Source of the DNA: Helochares maculicollis | Lineage: Eukaryota > Arthropoda > Insecta > Coleoptera > Hydrophilidae | Assembly: GCA_033557835.1 (NCBI GenBank) | Contig: JAWQRO010000198.1 | Span: 1-49,490 of the forward strand | Direction of reading: 5' to 3' | Length of the DNA: 49,490 bases | In this document: piece after piece, positions 38,615 through 49,490 of the stretch | Layout: every line of letters starts with the position of its first letter | Numbering within the stretch: the stretch's first letter is position 1 | The notes under the pieces: generated by a model | The model's database searches: none | Told to the model about the DNA's origin: nothing | Seen by the model: the letters and a program-made list of their open reading frames with translations, nothing else | Position numbers and translations under genes: made by a program

Positions 38615-41600
38615 TTCAAGTTGTATATAGAATCCTGTTTAACCAACCCCATCTGAACAACCGTAATAACTTTAGAGTTGTGCGCGTGAATTACATTTCC
38701 ATCAAACTTGGGGATTTACTTGGAAAATTTACAGACTTGAAATATGATACGTTATTATGAGAGTAAATAAATCTTGCGAGAGTTTTCACGGCGCCGCGTC
38801 ACGGGCCCTGACACTGCCTAAGAAAAAATGAGTTATATAATATATTGTGTAGGTGTAGGGCCTTTTTAAATAAAACGCTGGGGTGAATTTCTAAAGGAAT
38901 CAACGCTGTAGCGGCGCCAGCTAAAGGATGGCAAAGGCGGGAATGGTTGCTATGACTGTGACGAAATAAGTACATAAGTACTATTAGGAAGAAGGTTTAA
39001 TAATGCTGACGTCTTTAGGCAATTTACAATGAAAACTTGTTGGGAACATAGACTCTTTTTTTAAATATATATGAAGATATCCATAGTCCTTTCAAATTTC
39101 CAGCGTGTAGATTGTAGAACAAATTTTGATTCACCACATGCTTAATTTTCGTACATGGAAATCTCTTGATAGCATACCACGTACTCAAAACGAGGAAATA
39201 ATTCAGAAGATGTTCGGTGAGCTGACAAATCAGGGCAGATCGTGGCTTCAACGTACACAACAGGTCACGCATAATGGTTTAGAAGACCGAAGTTTATTGA
39301 TGAATCAATTTAATCTCCCCGAGTGGCATACCTCCTAGCAGCACTATCCCTAAGTGTGATGGCTTCCCTTGAGACGACGGCGACGGGTCGTCACACAAGG
39401 TCAGAAAGTTGTATCTAATTTTACACGATAATCCCGGAGCTTAATGATAAATTGCAAACCCGAAAGAAGAAGCGAAAAGAGTGTTATAAATGGAGGCCTT
39501 AATAAATAGTGAAACCCTACACGAAACTTCCTGTTGGAGAACAACGTACGCATGCACATAGGCTTTAACATAAAATTATTCCAGGACTTTTGAATAAGCG
39601 AAGCTTTTTGTAACCCGATAGACTGTACATCTAGACGATACATAATAAAACCATGGAGTTAAATCGTTAATGCTTAAAATCTGCCTGGCAGGTTTCATCA
39701 AACAAAACAATATTTAGTTGACTTGATGGTGATATTGAAGGACGCAACGTAAGAGAAATTAAAGTGTTGTCGCTTACTACTTGAAAGTTTACTGACAATG
39801 CACCCGTTTTACAAAGAGATATTTAATTGAGTTCTAAGGACAACGCGAGCGTAACGTAACCCGCAACAATAAAAGGAAATAATACGAAATCAGCTGGATC
39901 GGTTTCAATGGGGGATATAAAGACGCAAGAGCTTAAGCTCAATCATTATCTGTTTTATTTATTGATTTAGTTCAATTATTTGTGCGGAAAACGGTCTCCA
40001 CGAGTCCGCTAAAAGCTCTTTTCCAATTACATTCCGCTTCGTGTGGCATTTAGATAACAATCTTCCCCGGAAAGATTAAAACCGATCGGTTATGTTGCCA
40101 AGGCATCAAATTCAATTTATATCGAATGCTAATGCACTGTTGATATGGTGTAGGGATTTATCCACCAAGCTAAGATAATTAATAAATTGTCTCTGCGTTT
40201 ACCAGTGTTAATGTAGAGCGCAAAAGAGAAAATTCCGAAATTATTCCAGGCCACCTCTTTGCAGCCAACGGAGCTGCCCCGCACCCTTCTTTCTCACTGA
40301 TAACATATAAACACGATGTAATTGAATTATGTGCGCTATCTACGTCCCTCTGGGTTTGTGGTACGATAACCAAAATAGATACGGATTTAGGTAATCTTAA
40401 TGGTGCCCAAGGTATAACATTTAGATTTATGAAATGTTTGTTTGCTGAGATTTTTTTCATGGACCGATTATATTTCCACTGTCAACTAAAACACGGAGTT
40501 CGACTAGAAAAGAGTTAGGTAATGTTGAAGCCCACTATTTTAATTTTAAAAATAAAACGAAGATTCACTGGCACTAATCACGATATCTTAGAATGTTCGT
40601 TTAAATCAGTTTAAATTTATTTATTAATTTAAAAACTCATTTTGGAGGCCACTTATACAGTTTATCTTCAATTTGATTTGCTATACGATGGCTGGGACAC
40701 TTACTCAGGTTCAAAATATCATTTTTATCTTGTAATATTAGACTATATCTTCTCTTTTTCGGTGATGTTTGCTTAAAATTATTTTATTTAGTTTTTACGA
40801 AATGTTGTGTTCCAGCTGTAGCACAATTAAAATGTATCTTACAATAAACAATTATTATTGCTTGAAACTGCCTCCGTAAGCGCAGCCCACACCACGTTAC
40901 TTTTGTACAAATAGATAGCTGGGAATTATTTGGTAAACCACCTCAACTTAGTTTTAGTCTATGTATATTAAAAACCTCTTGATTTCCTTTATTTTGTATT
41001 TCAATTCAAACTATTCTGTTTTTCTTATCTTTTGATCATATTTTTACAAAATCATGTTGAGAAATTACTTTGAAAAGAGAAAATTAATTTGCCAATCAAC
41101 ACTTGATTAAGCATTTTTCAATAAGTAAGTGAAATTTTACTATCCTAGCGCATCCAAAGTTTCAAAAACCAAAAACTTCAACATCTAATAATATTGTCAC
41201 GATCCTCAAATATAATTAAAACTAATGCAAAATATGTTGCATTGGTTTACTAATAAATCATAAAACCTTAATGATGTTACATAATAAGTTTAAGAAACTA
41301 TATAAGTACTAAAAAATACACAGAACTCAATATTAAATAGAATTTTTGCATAAACGTGCACAAAACCAAAATAATATTTACTGTTTATTTTCACAACATT
41401 TGAGAAAAAGCGTGACAAATCAAGATGATTTCCTTTGCCACGAAAAAGCTCGTATTGAGCATTTCTTTTGAAACGGAGGATATCATCCAGCGTATATGAA
41501 AAACTGGATAGTGCAGATATCTTCGGCGAAGGCTGTTGAAATTCCTTAGCAAGGAAAGACATCTCCGAGCGAAAATGATCTCTCAACGCCAGCGAATTAT

Positions 41601-44600
41601 AATATTCTCTCTATCAAAGCAATTTAGAATTTAGGAACGTTCTTGCCTGTGATGGCGAGACGCTCAAGGGGAGGTGACGAGGCTCGCTTCGCATCATTAT
41701 CGGCGATAGATTATCATGGAAACCGCTTAAAATCCAAAGACACGCGGGTAATTTCTGCGGGGAAAGCCGAAGACGTGCCCGGCTCATGTAGAACCCCTTC
41801 AGCGCATCCCTAAGTTCAAGAAACGCGTTCTCAGAGAGAGAACTTCTTATAAGTAATCCTGCAGCAATTTCACCACAATAGCGGAGGCTCGATAGCTAAG
41901 TGCCTACATTTTATAACGAAAGTCAAGCTATGAGTTCGAAAATTATTCCCAAACCTTCCAGTACAAACTAACTTTAGATAGTTGTTATGTTAATCCACTG
42001 AAGTGACTGATAACAAAACAAACTTCTACTTCCCCCTACTTAAATCAATTCCCCAAGCTTCACTTGATCAATTCCAATCAATACTCTAATGAGGTATGTA
42101 ATGAAGTGGCTTCATCACGGAACTAATCTAATATTTGAGAAGCTCGCCTGCAAAATATCGCTCGAACAAAACGCTCAAAAAGCCGGTACAAACTTTATTA
42201 TCTACAAAGAAAAACCTATAACAGCGTTAGGGTTCATTACCATACACCACTCGAAACCACGTTCTAACTGGAGAAAGGTTAAGACTCTTTAATTGGCAAT
42301 TACAAACGGAATTTTTGAAGAAGCATACTTACGGCCTCTTTCACTTTACAAAGCTTTACTTAATAGGAAACGACTTTAGCCATGCGAAATTACCTTCAAA
42401 ATGTTAAATTTAAATCGGTTGCATTAATTCTCCATTGAAAATTAATATCTCATCTAAAAATAGTTTAGGAATCCACAAGGATTTTTATTTTATGCATCAT
42501 TGCGGCATCAAAGTACGGTTTTAAAAATCCATTAGAAATCTAGCTATGCAGCAATATGTCTTGCAACATAATAGTTTGAATAATATTGTGCTTTGCGTGC
42601 CATTCCTCAAGGCTTTGAGAATGAAAAATGAAAGAAGAGGGTTTGATGTATTAGTACATTATTGAAAATTCAACATCCTTTAATTTTAGGGTATAGAACT
42701 TAATTTGTGGAAAGTACTGTTTGTAAATTATACAGTAATTGGCATTTTCGGTAAAAAGAAATTATTAGAATTCATCAAATCTATCTAGGATCACCGTAAA
42801 AACTAAAAAAAGTGTTTTATTCCATTATTTACTATTGGCACTTTCCACTGACTATTTGAGCGTACTTTTAAAGGAGTAAACATTATTTTACCGTGCAAGC
42901 CTTATGTTTAAAAGGAGTAACCATAACAGACAAATTGATATTTTAGTACTTCTACTACACTATTTTTGGATTGCACATATATTTCTTTGATTACTATTTA
43001 ATATTTATTTAGATTTTTCAGAAAATGGTGTGCTCATAAATATATTGATTTTTTTTATCATTTCAAACTTGTACCTCTAATTTGCACTACTATTCCTTTT
43101 CCTATTATATAAAACAATATTAGTAATATTAGTAATGTTAGTTAAAAAGTAAACAACACACATTGTTTTATATATTATTACTTAAATGAATTATTTCGCT
43201 TACACCGACTTAAGACTAGTGTCTTCAAATTTCAATTCTTAAAAGACTTTATTTTATAAATCATCTTCTAATATTATTAGACTTCTTCATTTCAGTAGAC
43301 AATTCCTAGGTTTTGCATAGCATCCTGATGTGATATTGTCAAAATTGTTGAATCTTCTAATATAGTGTGTCGAAGGTGGCAAGTAAAGATTTTTGCCAAC
43401 TGAAACAAAATCCTTCATATCAAAATGCTTCCATTATTTTGATATTAGGCTGAGGTAGATGGTAGGATTATATGAGTAGTTCAGTATACTAAGAACATTA
43501 TATACTTATATATGTATGAATATTAGTCCAAAGATAAATCCTTAAGCAATAATTTTCGTATAACTACCAACAATTCATTGAGCATCTAAAAATTATATAT
43601 CAATATATTGAAGAACATTATTTGAAAACGGTACAGAATGCTAAATACATCGGAAAATTGGAATAGGAACGCAAAAGATCTAAACGTATCATGCATATAT
43701 ACTTATTTATTATTGTTAACAAATAAAACCAACAAGCTAAGCAATCATAAACATTAGCGAATAACAAATAAAATGGTCAAACATTAGGATTTTAAAGGAA
43801 ATACTTATAAAATTAATTCAGGGTCAGATATGGTTATTAAAATTGAAATGTCCCTACAACCCATTAGTTTTTTATTACAAAATTAGCAAGCATTCTGATT
43901 TCAGAAATACAGACATTTACCCAATTTGATCAAAGTTTTAATTCAATATTCTTTTTCCTGCGAATCAGTTCTAATAATGAAGTCTCCTAATATTGCTTTC
44001 TATAGATCACAACAAAGCTTCTAGTAAATTTCCTCGTGCATCAAACAACCATTTTGCCCAACACAATCAATAAAATAGGCCAACGCAACGCATGCAATTT
44101 GTAGCGAACCATAAGTTTGATGGAGCTGATCCACTTGGAAAAAGGAAACTTATGATAATGAAGTCGGCAATTTAATAAATCTCCTTTTTTCATAAATAAA
44201 GCAATGAGGCTTCTCCTCGTGGTGTTATTCTTATGTAAATCAACTCACATCACTTTTGACAAGCTATTTATGATAGCCATTTAGTCGCTCAGTCATTTTT
44301 CTCTAAAGATGAGTTTACAGTTGGAATTACAAAAATATGCGTAGCTTTTTAAACCATCGACTAGGTGGCAACGATCCCTAAGCGAAATGTATGCGACTTA
44401 AAAGTGGGGCAAAGCTCCAAACATAAAACTTCTCTACTCCATATACAGAGCGTAGAATTTATTTCCGAGCGATGAAAGATTTCTGATGGCCTTTTCAGCG
44501 CTTCCGGAGCAAAAAATAAAAGAGAAAGTATTTTCTTTCTTTGGACTCAACTAAAGGCAATTTCAGGTGATGCTTCTAGCCGGAAGTGTCGTGGATAATT

Positions 44601-47600
44601 TTCTATTTACGGTGATAGTTGGACATCTGAAAGGGAACGACGCGCAAAGTCCAGGGTGTATAAAATGTATTTGGAAGTCGGTTTTTGTTTACTATTGAGG
44701 CAGTTTGTTCGAAAAGGCGTCTTTTTTTCATGATTAACTTCTTACCACGTTTTTGTTTTCTATATCTAATGTAAATAAAAAGCAAGTTTTAATGAAGGAA
44801 ACAATCAATTGCAACAGCTTGAGGTACGAACCTAATAGCGACAATTAACAAACGATAGATCAAAGCTGTGCGGCACATTAACGTCATTAGAGGAACAATC
44901 TTAAGCTCACATGACATCCGCCATTATCGTGTGTGCCAAAACTCGTACCCTAAACAAGAGATTAATTGTATTAATTAGATTTCTTACGCGCATTACCCAA
45001 TTAATCTTAGAATTGGATGATGAGACCCTTTGTGATTCGATCCGCAGGATTCAAGGTTCTAACCGTCGCCGATCCACACTGGGTCGTGTCGTGCCACAAT
45101 GCTCCCTTCCTACCACCTCGACTCAGATACTGCTTATTGTGGAGGGGTGACTCGAAATGATTCGATTTACTGAGGATTCAATCAAAATTGTGCAACCCTT
45201 GCAAGAATAGAGTGCGGAAAGTAGGTTAACAGAGTGCAAAGACGAATGTATGTAAAATCTGGAATTTACCTACTTGTAGCTGGGTAGGTACATCTCTATA
45301 CATAGGAAGCTCGGGTTTCTCCTCTCTTAAATTATCAATGAATTTGCCATGAAGGAACTACAGCTACGCTACAGTAACTCAGTATCAGGTGCAGCTCTCT
45401 TTCCTCTTTCGACATACAATTTTAATAAAATTGCAACTTTGCCAAACCTAAATCATATCCATAGTGAAGTTGGTGATGTATTTGGTTTTTATAGCCTCTT
45501 TAAGTAACTGTTAGGGTGATGAAATTCGAGTTGAGAAAACTTTTATTTAATAAGTTATGGAGGAGGGTCGGTGAAAGCAGTTCGGTTGGGATAAGGTAGG
45601 TAAGGGTGGAGCAGTCGCCTGGACACAACGACGGCCACCAAAAAGAGAAGGCCCCCCAAGAGCTGAAAGGCTTGGCCGGGGCCTAAGGCCGGCCGGATAG
45701 GGCAGGGACCATATAAGTAATGCGAAATCTCTGGTCCGGAACGGTCTGCCTAAGTTATGTGGAAATTTGTAAAGAATTTAGTTTAAAAGTTGGGCCAAAG
45801 TTCCCTTATCAAAGGAGGTCCAACCGGTCAGCTCTTTTATTGGAAATCCCATACATCACCGAGGGACTCGAGACAAACTAGACTAAGTTTAAAAGAACAA
45901 CATCAATCACCCTGCCTTTGCTTGCCGCTAAAGTTTCACTTTGAACTTATAGTTCCGTAAACAGACTCAATGGTGTTCAGTTACTAATTTTGAATGATCG
46001 AATCTATTGACCTATAAAACTGTCATGAACTCTTTCAGATTTTTCTCCACTAAACACAAGCGCTGCTCTTAAGCACGTGAGCAGGTGTCAATTTCCGCTT
46101 GACATCCACTAAAGACATTTTACATCCAGGAATTTTATTTTTATTTCCCCGTCAAGTATCTTTTTATCTACTTCTTAGAAACAGTTGCCTCTGAAGCGCA
46201 ACTAGGTACGTCGTACGAATCCCAAAGGTGTCAGGGATAATTCGCTGTTTACTCTGATTACGGCGATAAAACGAACTGAAGCCCCGGAGCATATTTCAAA
46301 GTAACGATACCGATCCCAGAGAGCAGCGAAGAACAGACGGATATTTTTTCTTCTAAAACTATAAAAATAATAAAACGCCCTTGGGACAAGCTAGCTGGGC
46401 CGTAGTCGAGTCATTGCCGGACCGATTCCGACCCTGGGTGGGGGATTACCCGAATAGAAAGTTAAGCATCGCCCCGCGCTGCGCCGCACAACGTCGTGCC
46501 ACGCCAGGCTCGGTAAGTCATTTGTTATAATTACTAAACCAAAAACAAGGAATGGTTGGTCTCCCTCCGCAGGTTTTATCTGAAAATTTATCGTTCGGCT
46601 CTCTACTCCTATTCCCAACATTCTACAAATCCTGGTAGCTACAATTTAGTTCTTTTTATCCAGGATAATGTAATATTATGTTCCGCGGTAAATCTCGCGG
46701 CACGTTAAAAACATATTTCCCTTTGTTTTAATATATTTTCTGGCTTGCTATAAACTGCTAAATCCCAAAACAAATTGCGACTTAAACTTTGCATTGCTTG
46801 GAGCAGGGTAGCTGGGACCATTATAAGATCTTTGTTCGTGCCATCTTTACTCCTACGATTTTCGTTTCTGAAATGCTTACTTTATATACTTATTTTGTGT
46901 TTTTCCGTTTGAAAACGTTTATTTTAACTGGCGATTTGGATTATTATATTAAAGTTTTAATTATTAACAGTTAAATACATTAATTGCATTACTAAATGTA
47001 GGTAAATATTTCAAACAAATATGCTTATCAAAATTGGTGTTATTAACTTACTAGAACATCGTATACAGTCAAATAACAACAATAGGCAGTACATAGCTAA
47101 AAATTAATTTATATTTTTACATATTTTGCAACTAATTAGTTAATTTTGCATTAATTTTTTCCAATGTATATTTTGATTTGCCATTTCGAGTTTACTACAA
47201 CAGAAGAACATTTGTTAAGCCTTAAACAAATCAAAGTTTTGTTCGTTCTGTAATAGAAATAATTCCTGGAAAACAGCTTTTTATTGAAAATTGACTTCTA
47301 GCTCATTGATGGAATATTTTATTTGGTTCTCCACAAAAAAGGTGTACCATTAATTCTGTCATTTATCTTGCAATATAAGATTTATAGCCATGCTTATAAA
47401 CCAATAAATACATACGATATAGTTTACATAAATGGTTCGTCCTTTGAAAAGCATAGTGTATTTACTAGTAGCACTTCGTCTATTAATGATGCAACTAACG
47501 ATTCAACAATTTAATCCACGTGAATTTTGCGACTTAATTTAACTAAATCAGAATAAGTAAATAAACATTTCATCGTTTAAAGAACTATTTGACTAACATT

Positions 47601-48833
47601 TTAATTATATAGGTGTCAATGTGCATGAAAATAAATGGTGACTCTCTTACTACTTGAAATGATTTTGACCAGTTTGTATCTTATGAATAAAACAGCATAG
47701 AGAGCAAATTTAGATTCATTTCAGCAGAGACTTTCAGATGCTGGGTGTAGAAAAAGGTTCTGTCGCTACGCTTTTTTATTTTACCTCTAAATTAGCATGT
47801 AAACTATCAATTTATTTCGCTTTAGTTAACAATCTATGAAAGTATTATTCATATTTACGCAAAATTAAAAATATGACATACTACTAAAATTTTTACAAAA
47901 TATAAAAAATAGCAAAGGAGTTTAATAATTTTTTATTAGTTCTTCCCTTTACAACATAGGCACTAATTCTATTGGATTTAATCATTGAATAGTAATGAAA
48001 TCTGGGGCAACAGTTTTAAATGTTTGAACGTGCCACGCGCTCTCCTAGAGATAAATTTTAGTAAAACAGTCGACAGTGTTAATAAAATAATGCAATGAAA
48101 TTGGTTTTTTCTTGCACCGTAAACGGGTAAAAAATTTTCTAAATTAAGTTTAATGTAGCTATTAAATCCACTAGTAAAACCAAGAAGCTCCGATAAAAAT
48201 GACAGTGATCACAAACAATATTTACCTATTGCTATTACTAATTGAGTATATGGCCTACATTCCTAACGAAAATATGTAGTTTATATATATTTATGAACTA
48301 CAAATATTTGAATTTCTAAACAGCATTCAATGTCCATATTTTAACTTGCTAAATACAAACAGCTGGCCGCCTCTCAGGGCGGCTGCAGCATCGCCGTCAT
48401 CTCCTTCGTCTTCATAGTCCATAGGCTCACTTCTTGGCAGTGTATATTAGCAAAAATAAACAAACGATCTTTTAAGGACGGACGTATTTATTCGGGCGAG
48501 TTTTACTTATTAAACATTCCGACATAAAATATGTTGTTCTTTAGTGAAAGCAAAGGTCCTGCCTTAAAATTACGTTTTCAAGGAATGTTTCCATTTTCAT
48601 CTCATTACAATCCGTAAATATTGCAGAATGTAAATTTGTCTTTCTCGGAGGCGAAAATAATTTCGCTTCGCTCGTGCGGCTGATGAAATACGATAATGGA
48701 CCAATTAAACGCTTGAAAGCTAAAAATAAATTAAGTTATCCTTCCAACCGAATTTTTACCCAAACCCACTATGCATTTCCTCATTTATAGTATGGAATTC
48801 TCATTACCCCTTTCTGCTCGCTCAATTACAGTG

Positions 48834-48834
<1 letters not shown>
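38615..48834. other. Long non-coding region, no gene recognised
   Basis: No gene is recognised in about 10 kb. Open frames stay under 100 codons with no known motif. GC-richer pockets at about 38,780-38,950, 41,640-41,830, 45,550-45,870 and 46,200-46,620 gave no convincing exon, tRNA or rRNA. A nine-base unit (ATATTAGTA type) repeats three times at 43,116-43,144. Confidence 0.5.

Positions 48835-48871
<37 letters not shown>
48835..48871. repeat. (TA)n microsatellite, about 18 units
   Basis: An uninterrupted alternation of T and A over 37 bases, followed by looser AT-rich sequence. It forms the left boundary zone of the fold-back element. Confidence 0.95.
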
Positions 48872-48874
<3 letters not shown>

Positions 48875-48922
48875 AATATATATAATTAATTATTGTATTT
48901 TTTATTGTATTTGATTTGATTG

Positions 48923-49083
48923 ATGTTAGTTGTATGATTTAAACGCTATTTAGTAGCTATAGATGTTTATTTAGCTCTCACTTCTGACGATGCTTCTTGT
49001 TAAAATGAAGCGAAACCGTAAAGATTAAGAGCTAAATAAATATCTATAGCTACTAAATAGCGTTTAAATCATACAATTAACAT
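48923..49083 (+). repeat. Fold-back element with 56-nt arms
   Basis: Left arm 48,923-48,978 and right arm 49,028-49,083 are inverted copies that differ at two positions (48,929 and 48,965). In both, the left base is G and faces T, so plus-strand RNA pairs along all 56 positions with two G-U wobbles; minus-strand RNA would have two C-A mismatches. A 49-base segment separates the arms. Pairing extends about five more bases outward after one mismatch. The unit lies between two (TA)n tracts. No transposon family is recognised from the arms. Origin from a Penelope-like element or another hammerhead-carrying retroelement is a guess from the central motif. Confidence 0.85.
48979..49027 (+). ncRNA. 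Hammerhead ribozyme-like core (type I order) in the fold-back
   Basis: In order: CA (one side of an internal loop), CTT (48,981-48,983, pairs with AAG at 49,021-49,023), CTGACGA (48,984-48,990, matching CUGANGA), an extra T, stem II GCTTC/GAAGC (48,992-48,996 with 49,007-49,011) with a 10-base loop, GAAA (49,012-49,015), CCG, then TA ending the GUA site (49,018-49,020). Cleavage would follow 49,020. ATTA (49,024-49,027) is the other side of the stem I internal loop, where type I hammerheads make tertiary contacts. Weak points are the extra T between the core and stem II and a stem III of only one or two pairs. Short stem III is known in retroelement hammerheads, which may act as dimers. Self-cleavage is inferred, not shown. 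Confidence 0.45.
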
Positions 49084-49088
49084 GAATT

Positions 49089-49109
49089 ATATATATATAT
49101 ATATATATA
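49089..49109. repeat. (TA)n microsatellite interrupted by a mariner
   Basis: An alternating AT run lies right of the fold-back and ends where the mariner begins. The final TA (49,108-49,109) would serve as the target dinucleotide. Confidence 0.9.
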
Positions 49110-49490
49110 TTAGGTTTTGGAATTAATTCGTAGCGTGTGATGAGACATGGCGTGGTTATTACAGTGTTCTGTTTTTACCTTCAGAAACAAATTGATCGTA
49201 AACAGCTGTTATTAGATACTGTTTTTACGACGCATCTTATTTTTAATTGTTAATAACAACAAATGGCTGCTATTTAATTATGTCGAAATTTATACCAAAT
49301 AAAGTGTTTTTGCGGGGAGTTTTGTTACATTATTTTAATATGAACAAAAGTCCTGCAGAAAGGCATCGGATTTTAGTAGAAGTTTACGGTGAACATGCTT
49401 TAGCTGATCAAACGTGTCGGAAATGGTTTGCGCGTTTTAAGAGTGGTGATTTTGATTTAGACGACAAGGAACGACCTGGACAGCCAAAAA
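49110..49490 (+). mobile_element. Second mariner transposon, 5' part, cut by the window end
   Basis: It starts TTAGGTTTTGGAATTAATTC directly after a TA, has a leader of 170 bases and then an open transposase frame. The terminal sequence shares only TTAGG with the relic at 17,683, so it is a separate lineage. The right end lies outside the window, so full length and activity cannot be judged. Confidence 0.85.
49280..49490 (+). CDS. Mariner transposase, N-terminal 70 residues (partial)
   Basis: The frame is open from this ATG to the window end. It shows the start of the mariner DNA-binding region: FIPNKVFLRGVLLHYF (4-19), KSPAERHRILVEVYGE (23-38) and TCRKWFARFKSGDFDLDD (44-61), then ERPGQP. 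This is the first helix-turn-helix part that binds the terminal repeats. It closely follows the Mos1-type pattern (CxxWFxRFKSGDFDxDDKE) and has no stop or frameshift in the part seen. The catalytic Asp residues lie beyond the window. The ATG is the first in this frame followed by family sequence and sits 170 bases inside the element, a normal leader length for mariners. Confidence 0.92.
   Translation, partial: MSKFIPNKVFLRGVLLHYFNMNKSPAERHRILVEVYGEHALADQTCRKWFARFKSGDFDLDDKERPGQPK

Noticed and set aside
45640..45700. GGCC-rich cluster as a possible structured RNA or CpG promoter
   Set aside because: Several short self-complementary GGCC/GCCGGC words occur but no extended helix or promoter element was seen.
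46440..46510. 5S rRNA-like string GAAAGTTAAGCATCGCC
   Set aside because: Only this internal-box-like string fits. The other internal promoter boxes and the paired helices of 5S rRNA are absent.

Overview
The window reads as AT-rich, gene-poor animal DNA, most likely from an insect. Three things support this: one complete metazoan-type GH37 trehalase gene resembling insect trehalases, two different mariner transposons, and long stretches with no convincing coding sequence. I cannot place it to order. Everything here was read by eye and no database was searched.

Layout. Positions 1-17.6 kb hold no gene I can support, only short random ORFs, one copy of a degraded A-rich repeat (about 7.8 kb) and a three-copy tandem repeat (15.6 kb). 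Positions 17,683-18,562 are an 880-bp mariner relic with both terminal inverted repeats and a decayed transposase, flanked on each side by diverged copies of the same A-rich repeat. From 18.6 to 29.8 kb the sequence is non-coding. It contains a short hairpin next to a perfect palindrome (20.25-20.31 kb), a hexamer tandem repeat (21.9 kb), a GC-rich island with a TATA-like box and a GTCACGTGAC palindrome (22.06-22.5 kb) and a hairpin with an ATTAATT loop (26.8 kb).

Positions 29,856-31,643 are the only intact gene: a 595-residue trehalase in one uninterrupted exon, with a poly(A) signal at 31,876. The catalytic acid, base and substrate-binding arginines are all visible. The protein as read has no signal peptide, although it keeps four N-glycosylation sequons, and two positions usually conserved in the family differ. 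From 31.9 to 48.8 kb the sequence is again non-coding, with a 68-base G-free tract (36.8 kb) and a short Gly/Ser-rich open stretch ending at a consensus splice donor (38.5-38.6 kb).

The right end is the most interesting part. Between two (TA)n tracts lies a fold-back with 56-nt arms. The sequence at its tip has the order and core bases of a type I hammerhead ribozyme: CUGACGA, stem II, GAAA, a minimal stem III and a GUA cleavage site. The only two differences between the arms are G-U wobbles in the RNA strand that carries the core. A second mariner, with an open 5' part of its transposase, has inserted into the right-hand TA tract and runs off the window.

There is no operon-like organisation. 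The trehalase stands alone, and the other recognisable features are mobile or repeat DNA.
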